Assembly (NCBI GenBank): GCA_017617125.1
Contig: JAFZWY010000029.1
Location: forward strand, 114,276-178,275
Length of the DNA stretch: 64,000 nucleotides
DNA from: Bacteroidales bacterium
GTDB taxonomy: Bacteria; Bacteroidota; Bacteroidia; Bacteroidales; ML635J-15
Direction: 5' to 3'
Positions 42,562 to 50,413 of the stretch are shown piece by piece. The notes under the pieces are model-generated. The model searched no databases and was not told the origin of the DNA. It worked only from the letters and a program-made list of their open reading frames with translations. The stretch's first letter is position 1; every line of letters begins with the position of its first letter. The translations under genes were made by a program, and so were the position numbers.

Positions 42562-43801
42562 CTTTCGTGTATTTAAATGTTTGCGTTATAAATGAATCTA
42601 TCTTAAATAATTCTAATGTTTCTTCGTACAAATACAAAACTTCAATACAGAATATCAACATAATTCCAGTAGGCATCATATCAACTTTTATGCCAAACTC
42701 TTTCATTACGTAATAAGAAATTAATAAAACTATACCGATAAGTAAAAATTGTATTGGTTTAGATAAGATATCGAAGAACTTAGCACCGAATACATACCAG
42801 TAAACCAGCCACAAAACGAAGAAAAATGTTATTATGAACGCTATGGCTTTGTTTTGCCATGGTTCAAGTGTGATAAGACAGTCGTCGTTCATTATCATGC
42901 TGATGGCGTGTGCGTGGATTTCGATTCCCTTGGCATCGTAGCCGTCGCAACGTTCCAGAGGGGTAAAGAAAGCATCGATTGTGTCCATTGGTGCGCCCTT
43001 GTACATTCCGAGGTAGCCCATAAGTACTATTTTGTCCTTGAGCATGCTCAAGTTGCACGAGTCGTTAACGTCTTCGTAGTCGATCTTTATGAACGGCATG
43101 CTGCCGCCTCGGTAGTTGATGCTTTCGAGCTGCTTCTTGTTGCGTTTTGCGAATCGCAGGAACATGTCCTGGTCGTACATGCTGACGATTGCTGCCGAGA
43201 AGGCGTTTATTGTTACGGTGTCGTGGGTTATCGAGTCGGTAAAACGAATGAACTTGTCGAATTCGCGGCAGGTCTGCGGTTCGTTCTGCAGTTCGCAGTG
43301 TCCGTAGGGCAGGTCGCCAAAGAATTCGTTTGTGCGGATGACGCCTACGGCCTTGTCGGGGTCTTCCTCGTCGTATATGCCGAACGAACCCATCACTATG
43401 TTTGGTCTGGCGTTCAAGGCCTGCTTAAGCGCCATGTCCTCCATTATTTCCTGGATGTTGCCGTTTTTCGGCTCTCTGAATACGGCATCGATACCGATTA
43501 CTCGTGGCTCGAACTTCTCGATGATGTTAATCTTCTGGGCAAGTTCGCCGCGGCTGAGGTCACCAATGTTTACTATATATATATTGGTATCGGTCTTATA
43601 GATGTCGTCCTTGCGGCTCATTTCCGAATAAACGAGGTCGCTGTAGTCGAAGTTGTCGATATAGTCGTCGAATGGGTTGAACAGGTCAACCGAATCGATT
43701 ATGCTCCACATGAATACGACTACGATAGCCGTAAAAACAGTAATAAGTCCAGCGTCAAGCAACAATAGAGGACCATATTTTTCAGGATATTTTCTTGCCA
43801 T
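42485..43801 (-). CDS. CHASE2-domain membrane sensor without output domain
   Basis: 438 residues: one N-terminal membrane helix (about 12-34), an extracytoplasmic CHASE2 domain about 45-325 (NIYIVNIGDLSRGELAQKI, PRVIGIDAVFREP, DKIVLMGYLGMYKGAP, IEIHAHAISMI), then three C-terminal helices (about 328-405) and a short basic tail. Usual CHASE2 proteins carry a cyclase, kinase or GGDEF output after the helices; here none is present. The 3' end overlaps the secreted FecR-like gene by 77 bp, so the two are tightly co-expressed. A -7 element TAACTTTG lies at 43821-43828. Confidence 0.87.
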   Translation of the reverse strand: MARKYPEKYGPLLLLDAGLITVFTAIVVVFMWSIIDSVDLFNPFDDYIDNFDYSDLVYSEMSRKDDIYKTDTNIYIVNIGDLSRGELAQKINIIEKFEPRVIGIDAVFREPKNGNIQEIMEDMALKQALNARPNIVMGSFGIYDEEDPDKAVGVIRTNEFFGDLPYGHCELQNEPQTCREFDKFIRFTDSITHDTVTINAFSAAIVSMYDQDMFLRFAKRNKKQLESINYRGGSMPFIKIDYEDVNDSCNLSMLKDKIVLMGYLGMYKGAPMDTIDAFFTPLERCDGYDAKGIEIHAHAISMIMNDDCLITLEPWQNKAIAFIITFFFVLWLVYWYVFGAKFFDILSKPIQFLLIGIVLLISYYVMKEFGIKVDMMPTGIMLIFCIEVLYLYEETLELFKIDSFITQTFKYTKDERNKVLRSIVRFEFIRNKFKRSDK

Positions 43802-43820
43802 ATTATTTTTATTTGCGTGG

Positions 43821-43828
43821 CAAAGTTA
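43821..43828 (-). promoter_or_regulatory. Promoter -7 element (TAACTTTG) of the CHASE2 gene
   Basis: TAACTTTG on the minus strand, 20 bases before the ATG. Confidence 0.55.
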
Positions 43829-43902
43829 GCAATAAAATCTGACTTGGATAAATGGAAGGAAAAAATCTTTTGTCTGGTACAATATGTTGTAACAAACAAA
43901 CA

Positions 43903-43971
43903 TTGAAACCAGAAACGGCGAAGCCATAGAAACTGGCGTTAGCCCTTCAAACGGCGCCAGCCATAGAAACC
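43903..43971 (-). repeat. Post-stop repeat tail, family 2
   Basis: Read on the minus strand it starts at the folA stop codon: GGTTTCTATGGCTGGCGCC, GTTTGAAGGGCTAACGCCAG, TTTCTATGGCTTCGCCGTTT, CTGGTTTC. Two copies of the unit in one spacer, and matches to the tail after the PorE-like gene. Confidence 0.7.
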
Positions 43972-44460
43972 TTATAATTCTTTCCTTCTCAGCGTAATAT
44001 ACGTAAACGGCGGTTCTCCGTCAAGATGTTCTTCCGTGTCGATGGTTTCCCATTCGTCCATGTTGAGTGTGGGGAAGAAGGTGTCTGCTTCGTATGAACG
44101 GTGTACGCGTGTGAGGTAAATCTTGGTTGTGTATGGCAAAAACTGCCTGTAGATTGATTCTCCACCGATGATGAACACTTCATCGCTGTCGCAAAGGGCA
44201 AGAGCCTGCTCGATGCTTTTGGCTGTGTATGCGCCTTCATAAGTATTGTCGCCAGTAGTGAGGATTATGTTCTTGCGGTCGGGCAGGGGGCGTTTGGGGA
44301 ACGAAAGGTAAGTCTTGCGTCCCATTATTATGGAATGTTCCGTAGTTATCGCCTTAAAACGCTTGAGGTCGCCGCTGATGTGCCACAGCAGGTTGTTGTC
44401 CTTGCCGATGGCTCCGTTTTCGGCTACGGCCACTATCATTGTTATCTGTCTGTCTGTCAT
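43972..44460 (-). CDS. folA: Dihydrofolate reductase
   Basis: 162 residues; regenerates tetrahydrofolate after thymidylate synthase. Seen: [21 protein letters not shown] with the Met20-type loop, [18 protein letters not shown] and [22 protein letters not shown]. Start overlaps the thyA stop by 4 bp (ATGA), coupling the two linked enzymes. Confidence 0.96.
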   Translation of the reverse strand: MTDRQITMIVAVAENGAIGKDNNLLWHISGDLKRFKAITTEHSIIMGRKTYLSFPKRPLPDRKNIILTTGDNTYEGAYTAKSIEQALALCDSDEVFIIGGESIYRQFLPYTTKIYLTRVHRSYEADTFFPTLNMDEWETIDTEEHLDGEPPFTYITLRRKEL

Positions 44461-45251
44461 ACCGATACTTCTGCTTTAATGTGTGGATATGGATTGTAGT
44501 CAACCAACTCAAAATCTTCGTACTTGAACGAGAAAATGTCCTTTACATTGGGATTTATCTTCATCTTGGGCAACGGACGCGGTGTGCGTTCGAGCTGTGT
44601 GTGTACTTGTTCGAGGTGGTTGAGGTAGATGTGCGCATCACCGAAAGTATGGATAAATTCGCCGTACTGGTATCCGCAAACCTGAGCCAACATCATGGTT
44701 AGCAGTGCATAGGATGCTATGTTGAACGGTACACCAAGGAACAGGTCGGCACTGCGCTGGTAAAGCTGGCACGAAAGTTTTCCGTCGGCAACATAGAACT
44801 GGAACAATGCGTGGCAGGGCGGAAGTGCCATGTTGTCGATGTCGGCGACATTCCATGCGCTAACGATGTGGCGACGCGAGTCGGGATTTTCTTTAAGCGA
44901 CTTCACAAGGTTCGAAATCTGGTCGATGGTCTGTCCGTCGGGAGTTTTCCACGAGCGCCACTGGTAGCCATACACGTGACCGAGGTCGCCGTTTTCGTCG
45001 GCCCACTCGTCCCAGATGCGTACTCCGTTGTCGTTAAGGTACTTTATGTTGGTGTCGCCAGCCAGGAACCACAGCAGTTCGTGGATTATCGACTTAAGGT
45101 GCAACTTCTTGGTTGTGAGGCATGGAAAACCGTCCTGCAGGTTGAAGCGCATCTGGTGTCCAAAAACGCTTATCGTGCCGGTTCCCGTGCGGTCGCTCTT
45201 GCGTACGCCTTCGTCGAGTACGCGCTGTAGTAGGTCGAGATATTGTTTCAT
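44457..45251 (-). CDS. thyA: Thymidylate synthase ThyA
   Basis: 264 residues; methylates dUMP to dTMP with methylene-tetrahydrofolate. The nucleophile is Cys146 in [13 protein letters not shown], the dUMP phosphate site has [10 protein letters not shown], and the C-terminal [14 protein letters not shown] region is typical. Length equals the E. coli enzyme. Overlaps both neighbours in the nucleotide operon. Confidence 0.97.
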   Translation of the reverse strand: MKQYLDLLQRVLDEGVRKSDRTGTGTISVFGHQMRFNLQDGFPCLTTKKLHLKSIIHELLWFLAGDTNIKYLNDNGVRIWDEWADENGDLGHVYGYQWRSWKTPDGQTIDQISNLVKSLKENPDSRRHIVSAWNVADIDNMALPPCHALFQFYVADGKLSCQLYQRSADLFLGVPFNIASYALLTMMLAQVCGYQYGEFIHTFGDAHIYLNHLEQVHTQLERTPRPLPKMKINPNVKDIFSFKYEDFELVDYNPYPHIKAEVSV

Positions 45252-45661
45252 CAGTTGAACAGTTTTTTCTTTTTTCCGTGTGTATGTGCTTTGTGGTGAG
45301 GCTTTTCGTCAATGTCGTTGAAATCAGTGAAATTATCGTTGAAATCCTCATCCATATCGTCGTCAAAGTCCTCGTTCATAGGTTGCGACATCGTTATCAG
45401 CGGAAGGTATGCTTGTTCTTCCTCGTCCCATGCAATGTCGACATTTAGCACCAATGCATTTTCGATGTATAGTTTGACGGCCATTTCCCTTTCTTGCCTT
45501 GTAGCATGTATTTCAACAAATCTGAACTGGTCGATCAGAGTTTTAAAAACCTTTTGGTAGTCCGATTCGGATAGCAGAATCTTGCTGTCGTAGTCGGGAA
45601 TAATGGGAAAATCGACCTTTATGGCACTTTCGGGACCTATGTATGTCAATAGGACTTTCAT
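45251..45661 (-). CDS. Conserved-looking hypothetical protein in the thyA-folA operon
   Basis: 136 residues beginning [20 protein letters not shown], with an alpha/beta N-terminal part ([20 protein letters not shown]) and a highly acidic then His/Lys-rich tail ([34 protein letters not shown]). No family recognised. It begins two bases beyond the end of the permease gene and its stop overlaps the thyA start, so it is made with the nucleotide genes. The start at 45661 is preferred over 45718, which would overlap the permease gene. Confidence 0.7.
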   Translation of the reverse strand: MKVLLTYIGPESAIKVDFPIIPDYDSKILLSESDYQKVFKTLIDQFRFVEIHATRQEREMAVKLYIENALVLNVDIAWDEEEQAYLPLITMSQPMNEDFDDDMDEDFNDNFTDFNDIDEKPHHKAHTHGKKKKLFN

Positions 45662-45662
45662 G

Positions 45663-46934
45663 TTATTTTGTCTCTCTTTCGTGTTTGTACTTGAAGCAGA
45701 TTGCGAACAATACTGCAACTACAAGTGCGTAGCCTGCAAAGATATACCAGCTTGTCTGCCAGCCGTTCCATACGTTCATGGCTCCTTCCTGCGAATATAC
45801 GAAGTGGTTTACAACAGCCTGTGCGCCAAGTGTTCCGATTGTTGCTCCTATTCCGTTGGTCATCAGGAAGAAAAGTCCCTGAGCAGATGAGCGGATTGAA
45901 GTGTCGGTTTCCTTGTCAACGAAAAGTGAACCGCTGATGTTGAAGAAGTCGAATGCCACACCGTAAACTATGCACGACAGAATGAACATCCATACTCCCG
46001 AACCCGGGTTGCCAAGTCCGAACAGACCGAAACGAAGTACCCAAGCGAACATTGCAATAAGCATAACCTTCTTTATGCCGAATCGCTTTAGGAAGAATGG
46101 GATTAGCAATATGCACAATGTTTCGGAAATCTGCGACAGCGAAATCAGAATGTTTGCGTGCTGTACGCCGAAGGTGTCTGCATATTCGGTTATGCCGCCG
46201 AAACTTGTAAGGAATGGATTTGCAAATCCGTTTGTTATTTGAAGCGAAACGCCGAGCAACATCGAGAAAATGAAGAATATAGCCATCTTCTTTTGCTTGA
46301 ACAGAGAGAATGCGCGTAGTCCGAATGCATCGACAAAGGATTTGGATGCAGCTTTGTTTGTCGGACATTGAGGCATTGTGAACGAGTATATTGCGAGGAC
46401 AATGCCAATTCCACCGCTGACTACAAACTGTGCAGCTGTTGGTTGGAATCCGAGCAAATCGACGATCCACATTGTGCAAATGAAACCGATAGTTCCGAAG
46501 ATACGAATTGGCGGGAATGCCTTTACCGTGTCAAGTCCGGCCTTGTCGAGTGCGTTGTATGCCACGGAGTTCGACAGTGCCAAAGTCGGCATGTAGAATG
46601 CAACGGCAACGCTGTAAATCGAGAACAAAACACCGAACTGTACTGCATCGCCAGCCATTATGCCGTACAAGCCTGCGCAGAGCATTGCTATACCAGAAAT
46701 TGCGTGGCAAAGGCCGAGTGTTTTCTGGGCTTGTATCCATCTGTCGGCGATTATGCCCATTAGAGCCGGCATAAATATCGAAACAATACCCTGTATCGAG
46801 TAGAAGATGCCGATTTGTCCGCCCATGTTGTGGTTGAACAAATAGGTTCCCATGCAGGTTAGGTATGCTCCCCAGATTGCAAACTGGAGAAAATTCATCA
46901 CGATAAGTCTGAATTTGATTCCGCTGTTATTCAT
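45663..46934 (-). CDS. Nucleoside permease, MFS (NupG-like)
   Basis: 423 residues with 12 membrane helices of the nucleoside:H+ symporter branch. Family features: MNFLQFAIWGAYLTCMGTYL at the start, GIIADRWIQAQKTLG between helices 2 and 3, and FFNISGSLFVDKETDTSIRS near the end. Imports nucleosides for salvage. Overlaps the bifunctional nuclease gene by 8 bp and is followed by thyA and folA, tying uptake to thymidylate synthesis. Confidence 0.9.
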   Translation of the reverse strand: MNNSGIKFRLIVMNFLQFAIWGAYLTCMGTYLFNHNMGGQIGIFYSIQGIVSIFMPALMGIIADRWIQAQKTLGLCHAISGIAMLCAGLYGIMAGDAVQFGVLFSIYSVAVAFYMPTLALSNSVAYNALDKAGLDTVKAFPPIRIFGTIGFICTMWIVDLLGFQPTAAQFVVSGGIGIVLAIYSFTMPQCPTNKAASKSFVDAFGLRAFSLFKQKKMAIFFIFSMLLGVSLQITNGFANPFLTSFGGITEYADTFGVQHANILISLSQISETLCILLIPFFLKRFGIKKVMLIAMFAWVLRFGLFGLGNPGSGVWMFILSCIVYGVAFDFFNISGSLFVDKETDTSIRSSAQGLFFLMTNGIGATIGTLGAQAVVNHFVYSQEGAMNVWNGWQTSWYIFAGYALVVAVLFAICFKYKHERETK

Positions 46935-47505
46935 TTTTATCCTTTTTGTTTCTTGAATTAATTTCGTCCCTGATGATAGATGCGTATTCGTAGTCTTCTT
47001 CGTCTATCGCGTTTTGCATCAGTTGGTTGAGCGCGTCCAAGTCGGCTTCCTTTAGGTTGAAGCAGTAGCGTTCGGAGTTGAGGTATTTCTCGTCTTCGGC
47101 GAGTATTACGCCTGCCTTGTCAACGACTTCCGATGTGGTGAAAATCGGGCAGTTGAAGATTAGTGCGAGCGCAATTGCATCAGAAGTCTTTGTTTCTACA
47201 AATTCGTGCTGTTCGCCACGGCTGAAGAATACACGCGAGTAGAAAATTCCTTCTTCGAACTTGTATATCAGCACTTCTTCGGCAGTTATGTCGAACTTCC
47301 GCATCGAAATCGAGAACACTTCGTGGATTAGCGGGCGTGGCGTGTCCATGCTTGTTATTTTCTTCGCTATGGATTGCGCTTCGGTGGCGTCGATGACTAC
47401 GGGGATGCGCTTTTTGCTGTGTGCAACCGAGAGTACAACAACGTATGCGCCAGTCATGTTGTTGCTGTCGGCAAGTCCGTTAACTGTTAATTTTATTTGT
47501 TCCAT
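46927..47505 (-). CDS. Bifunctional nuclease domain protein with UVR motif
   Basis: 192 residues: N-terminal bifunctional nuclease (BFN) domain to about 140 (VVVLSVAHSKKRIPVVIDATEAQSIA split at the strand break, TSDAIALALIFNCPIFTT) and a C-terminal UvrB/UvrC (UVR) motif, LMQNAIDEEDYEYASIIRDEI. BFN proteins are reported to have RNase/DNase activity in plants; the bacterial role is unclear. First gene of the nucleotide operon, with a -7 element at 47514-47521. Confidence 0.9.
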   Translation of the reverse strand: MEQIKLTVNGLADSNNMTGAYVVVLSVAHSKKRIPVVIDATEAQSIAKKITSMDTPRPLIHEVFSISMRKFDITAEEVLIYKFEEGIFYSRVFFSRGEQHEFVETKTSDAIALALIFNCPIFTTSEVVDKAGVILAEDEKYLNSERYCFNLKEADLDALNQLMQNAIDEEDYEYASIIRDEINSRNKKDKNE

Positions 47506-47513
47506 AGCGAGGA

Positions 47514-47521
47514 CAAAAGTA
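47514..47521 (-). promoter_or_regulatory. Promoter -7 element (TACTTTTG) of the nuclease-permease-thyA-folA operon
   Basis: TACTTTTG on the minus strand 8 bases before the ATG at 47505, giving a near-leaderless message. Confidence 0.5.
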
Positions 47522-47524
47522 ATA

Positions 47525-47625
47525 ATAATTTACGATTTACGAGGTACGATTTACGATTGATTTGATAGATTCGATGATTTGATAATTTGACAATTTGAAG
47601 ATTCGATAATTTAAAGATTTATAAC
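47525..47625. repeat. Short-word repeats, families 4 and 5
   Basis: A stretch of ACGATTTACGAGGTACGATTT words followed by TTTGATAATTTGACAATTTG and GATTCGATAATTTAAAG words, with a period near 9-11 bases. It fills the gap between the terminator at 47626-47648 and the operon promoter. Confidence 0.65.
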
Positions 47626-47648
47626 AAAAAAGACGGCATTTGACCGTC
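47626..47648 (-). terminator. Terminator of the CPBP protease gene
   Basis: GACGG (47632-47636) and CCGTC (47644-47648) pair; on the minus strand TTTTTT follows. Short stem, so moderate confidence. Confidence 0.6.
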
Positions 47649-47669
47649 CGATGATTAGAAAAAAGGCTA

Positions 47670-47711
47670 TGTGGCTTTGGGTCTGTTTGCCAGTCCGCCT
47701 GTTAGCCTTTG
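47670..47711 (-). repeat. Post-stop repeat tail, family 1
   Basis: Read on the minus strand, directly after the CPBP gene stop: CAAAGGCTAACAGGCGGACT, then GGCAAACAGACC. Same words as the tails at 48970-49037 and 54171-54210. Confidence 0.6.
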
Positions 47712-48896
47712 TTATGGTTCCAATATATAAACAATCTTATAGTCTTTGTTGTCGCGCTCTTCACATTTTAACCCATATTTTTCGTAAAGATGAGGAATTA
47801 AGTTGTCCATATCAATTTGCCATTTTGTTTCTGTGGCAGTTGAAATCATGATATTTTCGTATTCTTCGTCAATCACAAACATTTTCCTATATATTCTGCG
47901 TAATAATCTCACAAAATATCGCATTTTGTTTTCGTATTTCCCGCTTACGACAAATCTTGACGTGTCGGTTATTTCCATGTGGTATATTTTTTCTGGTGTA
48001 ACCGTGTCGAGTATTAATCCGGTTTGCTGTACAAGTTCATCGAAAAGTTGCCAGCCATTAATAGGTTTAGTACTGTCAATGGCTGTTGCGCAATAGCAAT
48101 AGTGGTTGTATCTAGAAACCAACGGATAATACATTATCTCTTTTTCGTATGCGCTTGTTAGCTCGTATGCAACAACAGGCAAGCATCCTGTATAGACAAT
48201 ATCTCCTTCATCCCAGTGGTCCATCTGGTCGTCGAACATTGAGATTTCCGTTAGTTTGGCGGTGTGAGTTTCGTCCTTTATTTCGAATGTATAGTCTGTA
48301 GCAAAGAAATACGACAATGCAAATGCTAGCATATTGTTGGCGAAATGAAGTAGAATGGCATAGATAAAGCGGAAGCGCAATGACAAGTAGCAAGCAATCA
48401 GCGCCAATCCAAGCCTCTCGAAAAATGCTATCACAGAAAACCATCCGCTTTCGTTTTGGTAATGTGCAAGCGAAAACAATATGCTCGTCACCAGAATGCG
48501 AAGAAATAGTATCAGGTCCTTGTGCTTGTCGCCTTTGAAAATGCAAAATAGGAACAGCAGTGCCACAAACGCCACACAAGTAACAATTATACTGTTAAGT
48601 GCCAAATATGTATATACAGTAATGGCGATTAGTGAAAAATATTTCCAGAAGAGGCTTTTCATCGTCCAGCTTCTGTAGCTAAATTCCTCTACGATGGGGG
48701 CGAAAAGCAATGTCATTATAAGCATAAACAATGGCAATTCATCGATAAGCATATCCGTTATACCGCTGGTTTCTATCAATGTTTGTGTTTCTCCGACAAT
48801 ATAAGTATAGAGGCCCAAGCCAGTAATGCCTAAAACAAACAAAACAATACCTGGAACAAGGCAATGGCGATTAAGATTGAACGAAAACTCCTTCAT
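47712..48896 (-). CDS. CPBP-family intramembrane glutamic protease
   Basis: 394 residues. The N-terminal two thirds contain about eight membrane helices with the CPBP/Abi motifs EEFSYR (Glu70, Glu71, Arg75) and FSLAHYQNE (His145), the catalytic set of Rce1-like proteases. Unlike typical 200-300 residue members it has an extra soluble C-terminal domain of about 170 residues (YPLVSRYNHYCYCATAID onward) of unknown fold. Start at 48896 is supported by the promoter at 48921-48952 that lies across the longer frame's start. Confidence 0.83.
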   Translation of the reverse strand: MKEFSFNLNRHCLVPGIVLFVLGITGLGLYTYIVGETQTLIETSGITDMLIDELPLFMLIMTLLFAPIVEEFSYRSWTMKSLFWKYFSLIAITVYTYLALNSIIVTCVAFVALLFLFCIFKGDKHKDLILFLRILVTSILFSLAHYQNESGWFSVIAFFERLGLALIACYLSLRFRFIYAILLHFANNMLAFALSYFFATDYTFEIKDETHTAKLTEISMFDDQMDHWDEGDIVYTGCLPVVAYELTSAYEKEIMYYPLVSRYNHYCYCATAIDSTKPINGWQLFDELVQQTGLILDTVTPEKIYHMEITDTSRFVVSGKYENKMRYFVRLLRRIYRKMFVIDEEYENIMISTATETKWQIDMDNLIPHLYEKYGLKCEERDNKDYKIVYILEP

Positions 48897-48920
48897 GTTA
48901 TTGATTACTAAAATTTTGAG

Positions 48921-48952
48921 CAAAGGTAAGAAATGTGTTTTATATGTGCAAA
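48921..48952 (-). promoter_or_regulatory. Consensus promoter of the CPBP protease gene
   Basis: On the minus strand TTTG (48949-48952), a 20-base spacer and TACCTTTG (48921-48928), 24 bases before the ATG. Confidence 0.75.
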
Positions 48953-48969
48953 AGTGGAATTGTGGCTTG

Positions 48970-49037
48970 AAGGCTCGAAGACGGCTTTTTGCCTTTTAGC
49001 CTTTTAGCCCGTTTGCCTTCTAGCCTGTTAGCCTTCG
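48970..49037 (-). repeat. Post-stop repeat tail, family 1
   Basis: Read on the minus strand after the lipoprotein gene stop: GAAGGCTAACAGGCTAGAAG, GCAAACGGGCTAAAAGGCTA, AAAGGC, then a GC-rich inverted end. About five units of eight to ten bases. Confidence 0.7.
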
Positions 49038-49730
49038 TTACATCCAAACATCAATCTTTATTTTGTAGAATCCGTCTTCTAGTTCTGGCTGGTAAAGGCA
49101 ATAATTAGTCTCGAAGGAATCTTCATCGTATTGTGTATCGATATATAGTACGCCGTTGTTCTTGTTTATGTAGTAGGTTTCGCCTTCGTATTTAAAAGGT
49201 TTATGATTTGCAACCCTGTTGTAGAAACTATCGGCATCGTCCTTGTTGGCGAAGTATAGGTATGGATTGGTAGATGTGTCGAGGTTGAGTTCGTAATAGC
49301 AGGAATGTTTGCTGGTGCTTTTCAGGTTGTAGCCGAAATCTTTCTTGTCGCCCTTTTCTATTTCCCTGCCATAGACAACTCTCTCTTCGCCCACGTCACC
49401 ATCTGTACTTTCTATTTCTTCTTTGTAAATGAATGTCAGTCCGCCATTATGTACAATTTTTGCTGCGCCATAATGCTCCAGCAGGTCGAGTAGGTCTTCG
49501 ATGCTGAATTGTCTGCAGAACTTTTCGGCTTCTTCGTCTCGTTTCTGCTGTTCGGTGACTTTGCGTTCCTCGTTCAGCTTTGCCTCGGCTTCGGCTTTCT
49601 GTATCGAATCTTGACGAGCCATTTCAAGCGAATCCACAGCGGTTTCGTCTTTTTGTTCACCATTGTTTGCCTGGTTGCAACTTATTGCCAGCAACATGCA
49701 TAGAGCAATAATCCATGAATTTTTTCTCAT
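49038..49730 (-). CDS. Putative lipoprotein with coiled-coil segment, function unknown
   Basis: 230 residues. Lipoprotein signal ending LLAISC (Cys about 17), then an acidic coiled-coil rich in Glu, Lys, Gln and Arg (about 33-72), and a C-terminal beta-rich domain (FSIEDLLDLLEHYGAAKIVHN, YYINKNNGVLYIDTQYD). Probably membrane anchored in the periplasm or on the surface. No family recognised. It follows the DUF805 gene after 10 bases and is likely in the same transcript. Confidence 0.7.
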   Translation of the reverse strand: MRKNSWIIALCMLLAISCNQANNGEQKDETAVDSLEMARQDSIQKAEAEAKLNEERKVTEQQKRDEEAEKFCRQFSIEDLLDLLEHYGAAKIVHNGGLTFIYKEEIESTDGDVGEERVVYGREIEKGDKKDFGYNLKSTSKHSCYYELNLDTSTNPYLYFANKDDADSFYNRVANHKPFKYEGETYYINKNNGVLYIDTQYDEDSFETNYCLYQPELEDGFYKIKIDVWM

Positions 49731-49740
49731 TGTATACAAT

Positions 49741-50283
49741 TTATTTCTTTACCATTTCTGCTTCTTCAATTTCCTTTGGATTAGGACCATATTGGTTTTC
49801 GCCTTTCTGTCCGTCGATGCAACCGACTATTATGTACAAAACCGTAAGCACAAGGTTCACGATGAAGATAGCAATGCCTGTTCCGACTACGATGGCAAGC
49901 GAAAACATATTGAAGTAGAATATGCAGGCTAGCAATAATGGTATAAGCAGCAGCAAAACCCATGTGCCTTTCCTGCCGATGTCGTGCAGACGGCGGACAA
50001 CTACCGCGAGTGTCGGCAAAAGGGACGCCAAACCGTATGCAAGTGTTATATAGAAAATAATAGACGCTGCATCTGTCCCACTGAAAATCTGACCTTCTGC
50101 AATCATTTTGAAAACATGACCGTCGTGAGAATTTATAGCCTCAATCACTTGTGCAATATTTAAGGCAATAGACAAAACCGTCCCAATTATCCAATTGAAC
50201 AACAGGAACATCCAGTATTCCTTTCTTCTTGCTCTGCCTTTAAAGTCGGCATATTGCTTCCAACATTTCAAAAAGTACTTCAT
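49741..50283 (-). CDS. DUF805 membrane protein
   Basis: 180 residues with four membrane helices. Family features: YFLKCWKQYADFKGRARRKEY (FxGRxxRxEYW pattern, broken here at W), and RRLHDIGRKGTWVLLLLIP between helices 2 and 3. DUF805 proteins are inner-membrane proteins of unknown role. A -7 element (TATCTTTG, 50308-50315) lies 24 bases upstream. Confidence 0.9.
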   Translation of the reverse strand: MKYFLKCWKQYADFKGRARRKEYWMFLLFNWIIGTVLSIALNIAQVIEAINSHDGHVFKMIAEGQIFSGTDAASIIFYITLAYGLASLLPTLAVVVRRLHDIGRKGTWVLLLLIPLLLACIFYFNMFSLAIVVGTGIAIFIVNLVLTVLYIIVGCIDGQKGENQYGPNPKEIEEAEMVKK

Positions 50284-50307
50284 ATTATTCTATATTTATT
50301 ATTTGCA

Positions 50308-50315
50308 CAAAGATA
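50308..50315 (-). promoter_or_regulatory. Promoter -7 element (TATCTTTG) of the DUF805 gene
   Basis: TATCTTTG on the minus strand, 24 bases before the ATG at 50283. Confidence 0.5.
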
Positions 50316-50379
50316 GTAACTTTTAGATTATAAATGAAAAAAAATAGTTATAAAGATTGTTTTATATGCAATATTTGTA

Positions 50380-50387
50380 TAATTTTG
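50380..50387 (+). promoter_or_regulatory. Promoter -7 element (TAATTTTG) of the 216-residue secreted protein
   Basis: TAATTTTG 26 bases before the ATG at 50414; it lies inside the longer frame starting at 50357. Confidence 0.5.
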
Positions 50388-50413
50388 CAGTTGTCTGTAT
50401 AAATGAGAATCTT

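Noticed and set aside
42854..43768. A 304-codon open frame on the plus strand
   Set aside because: It lies wholly antisense to the CHASE2 gene; its translation is dominated by Val, His and Tyr runs typical of a reversed coding frame and shows no motif.
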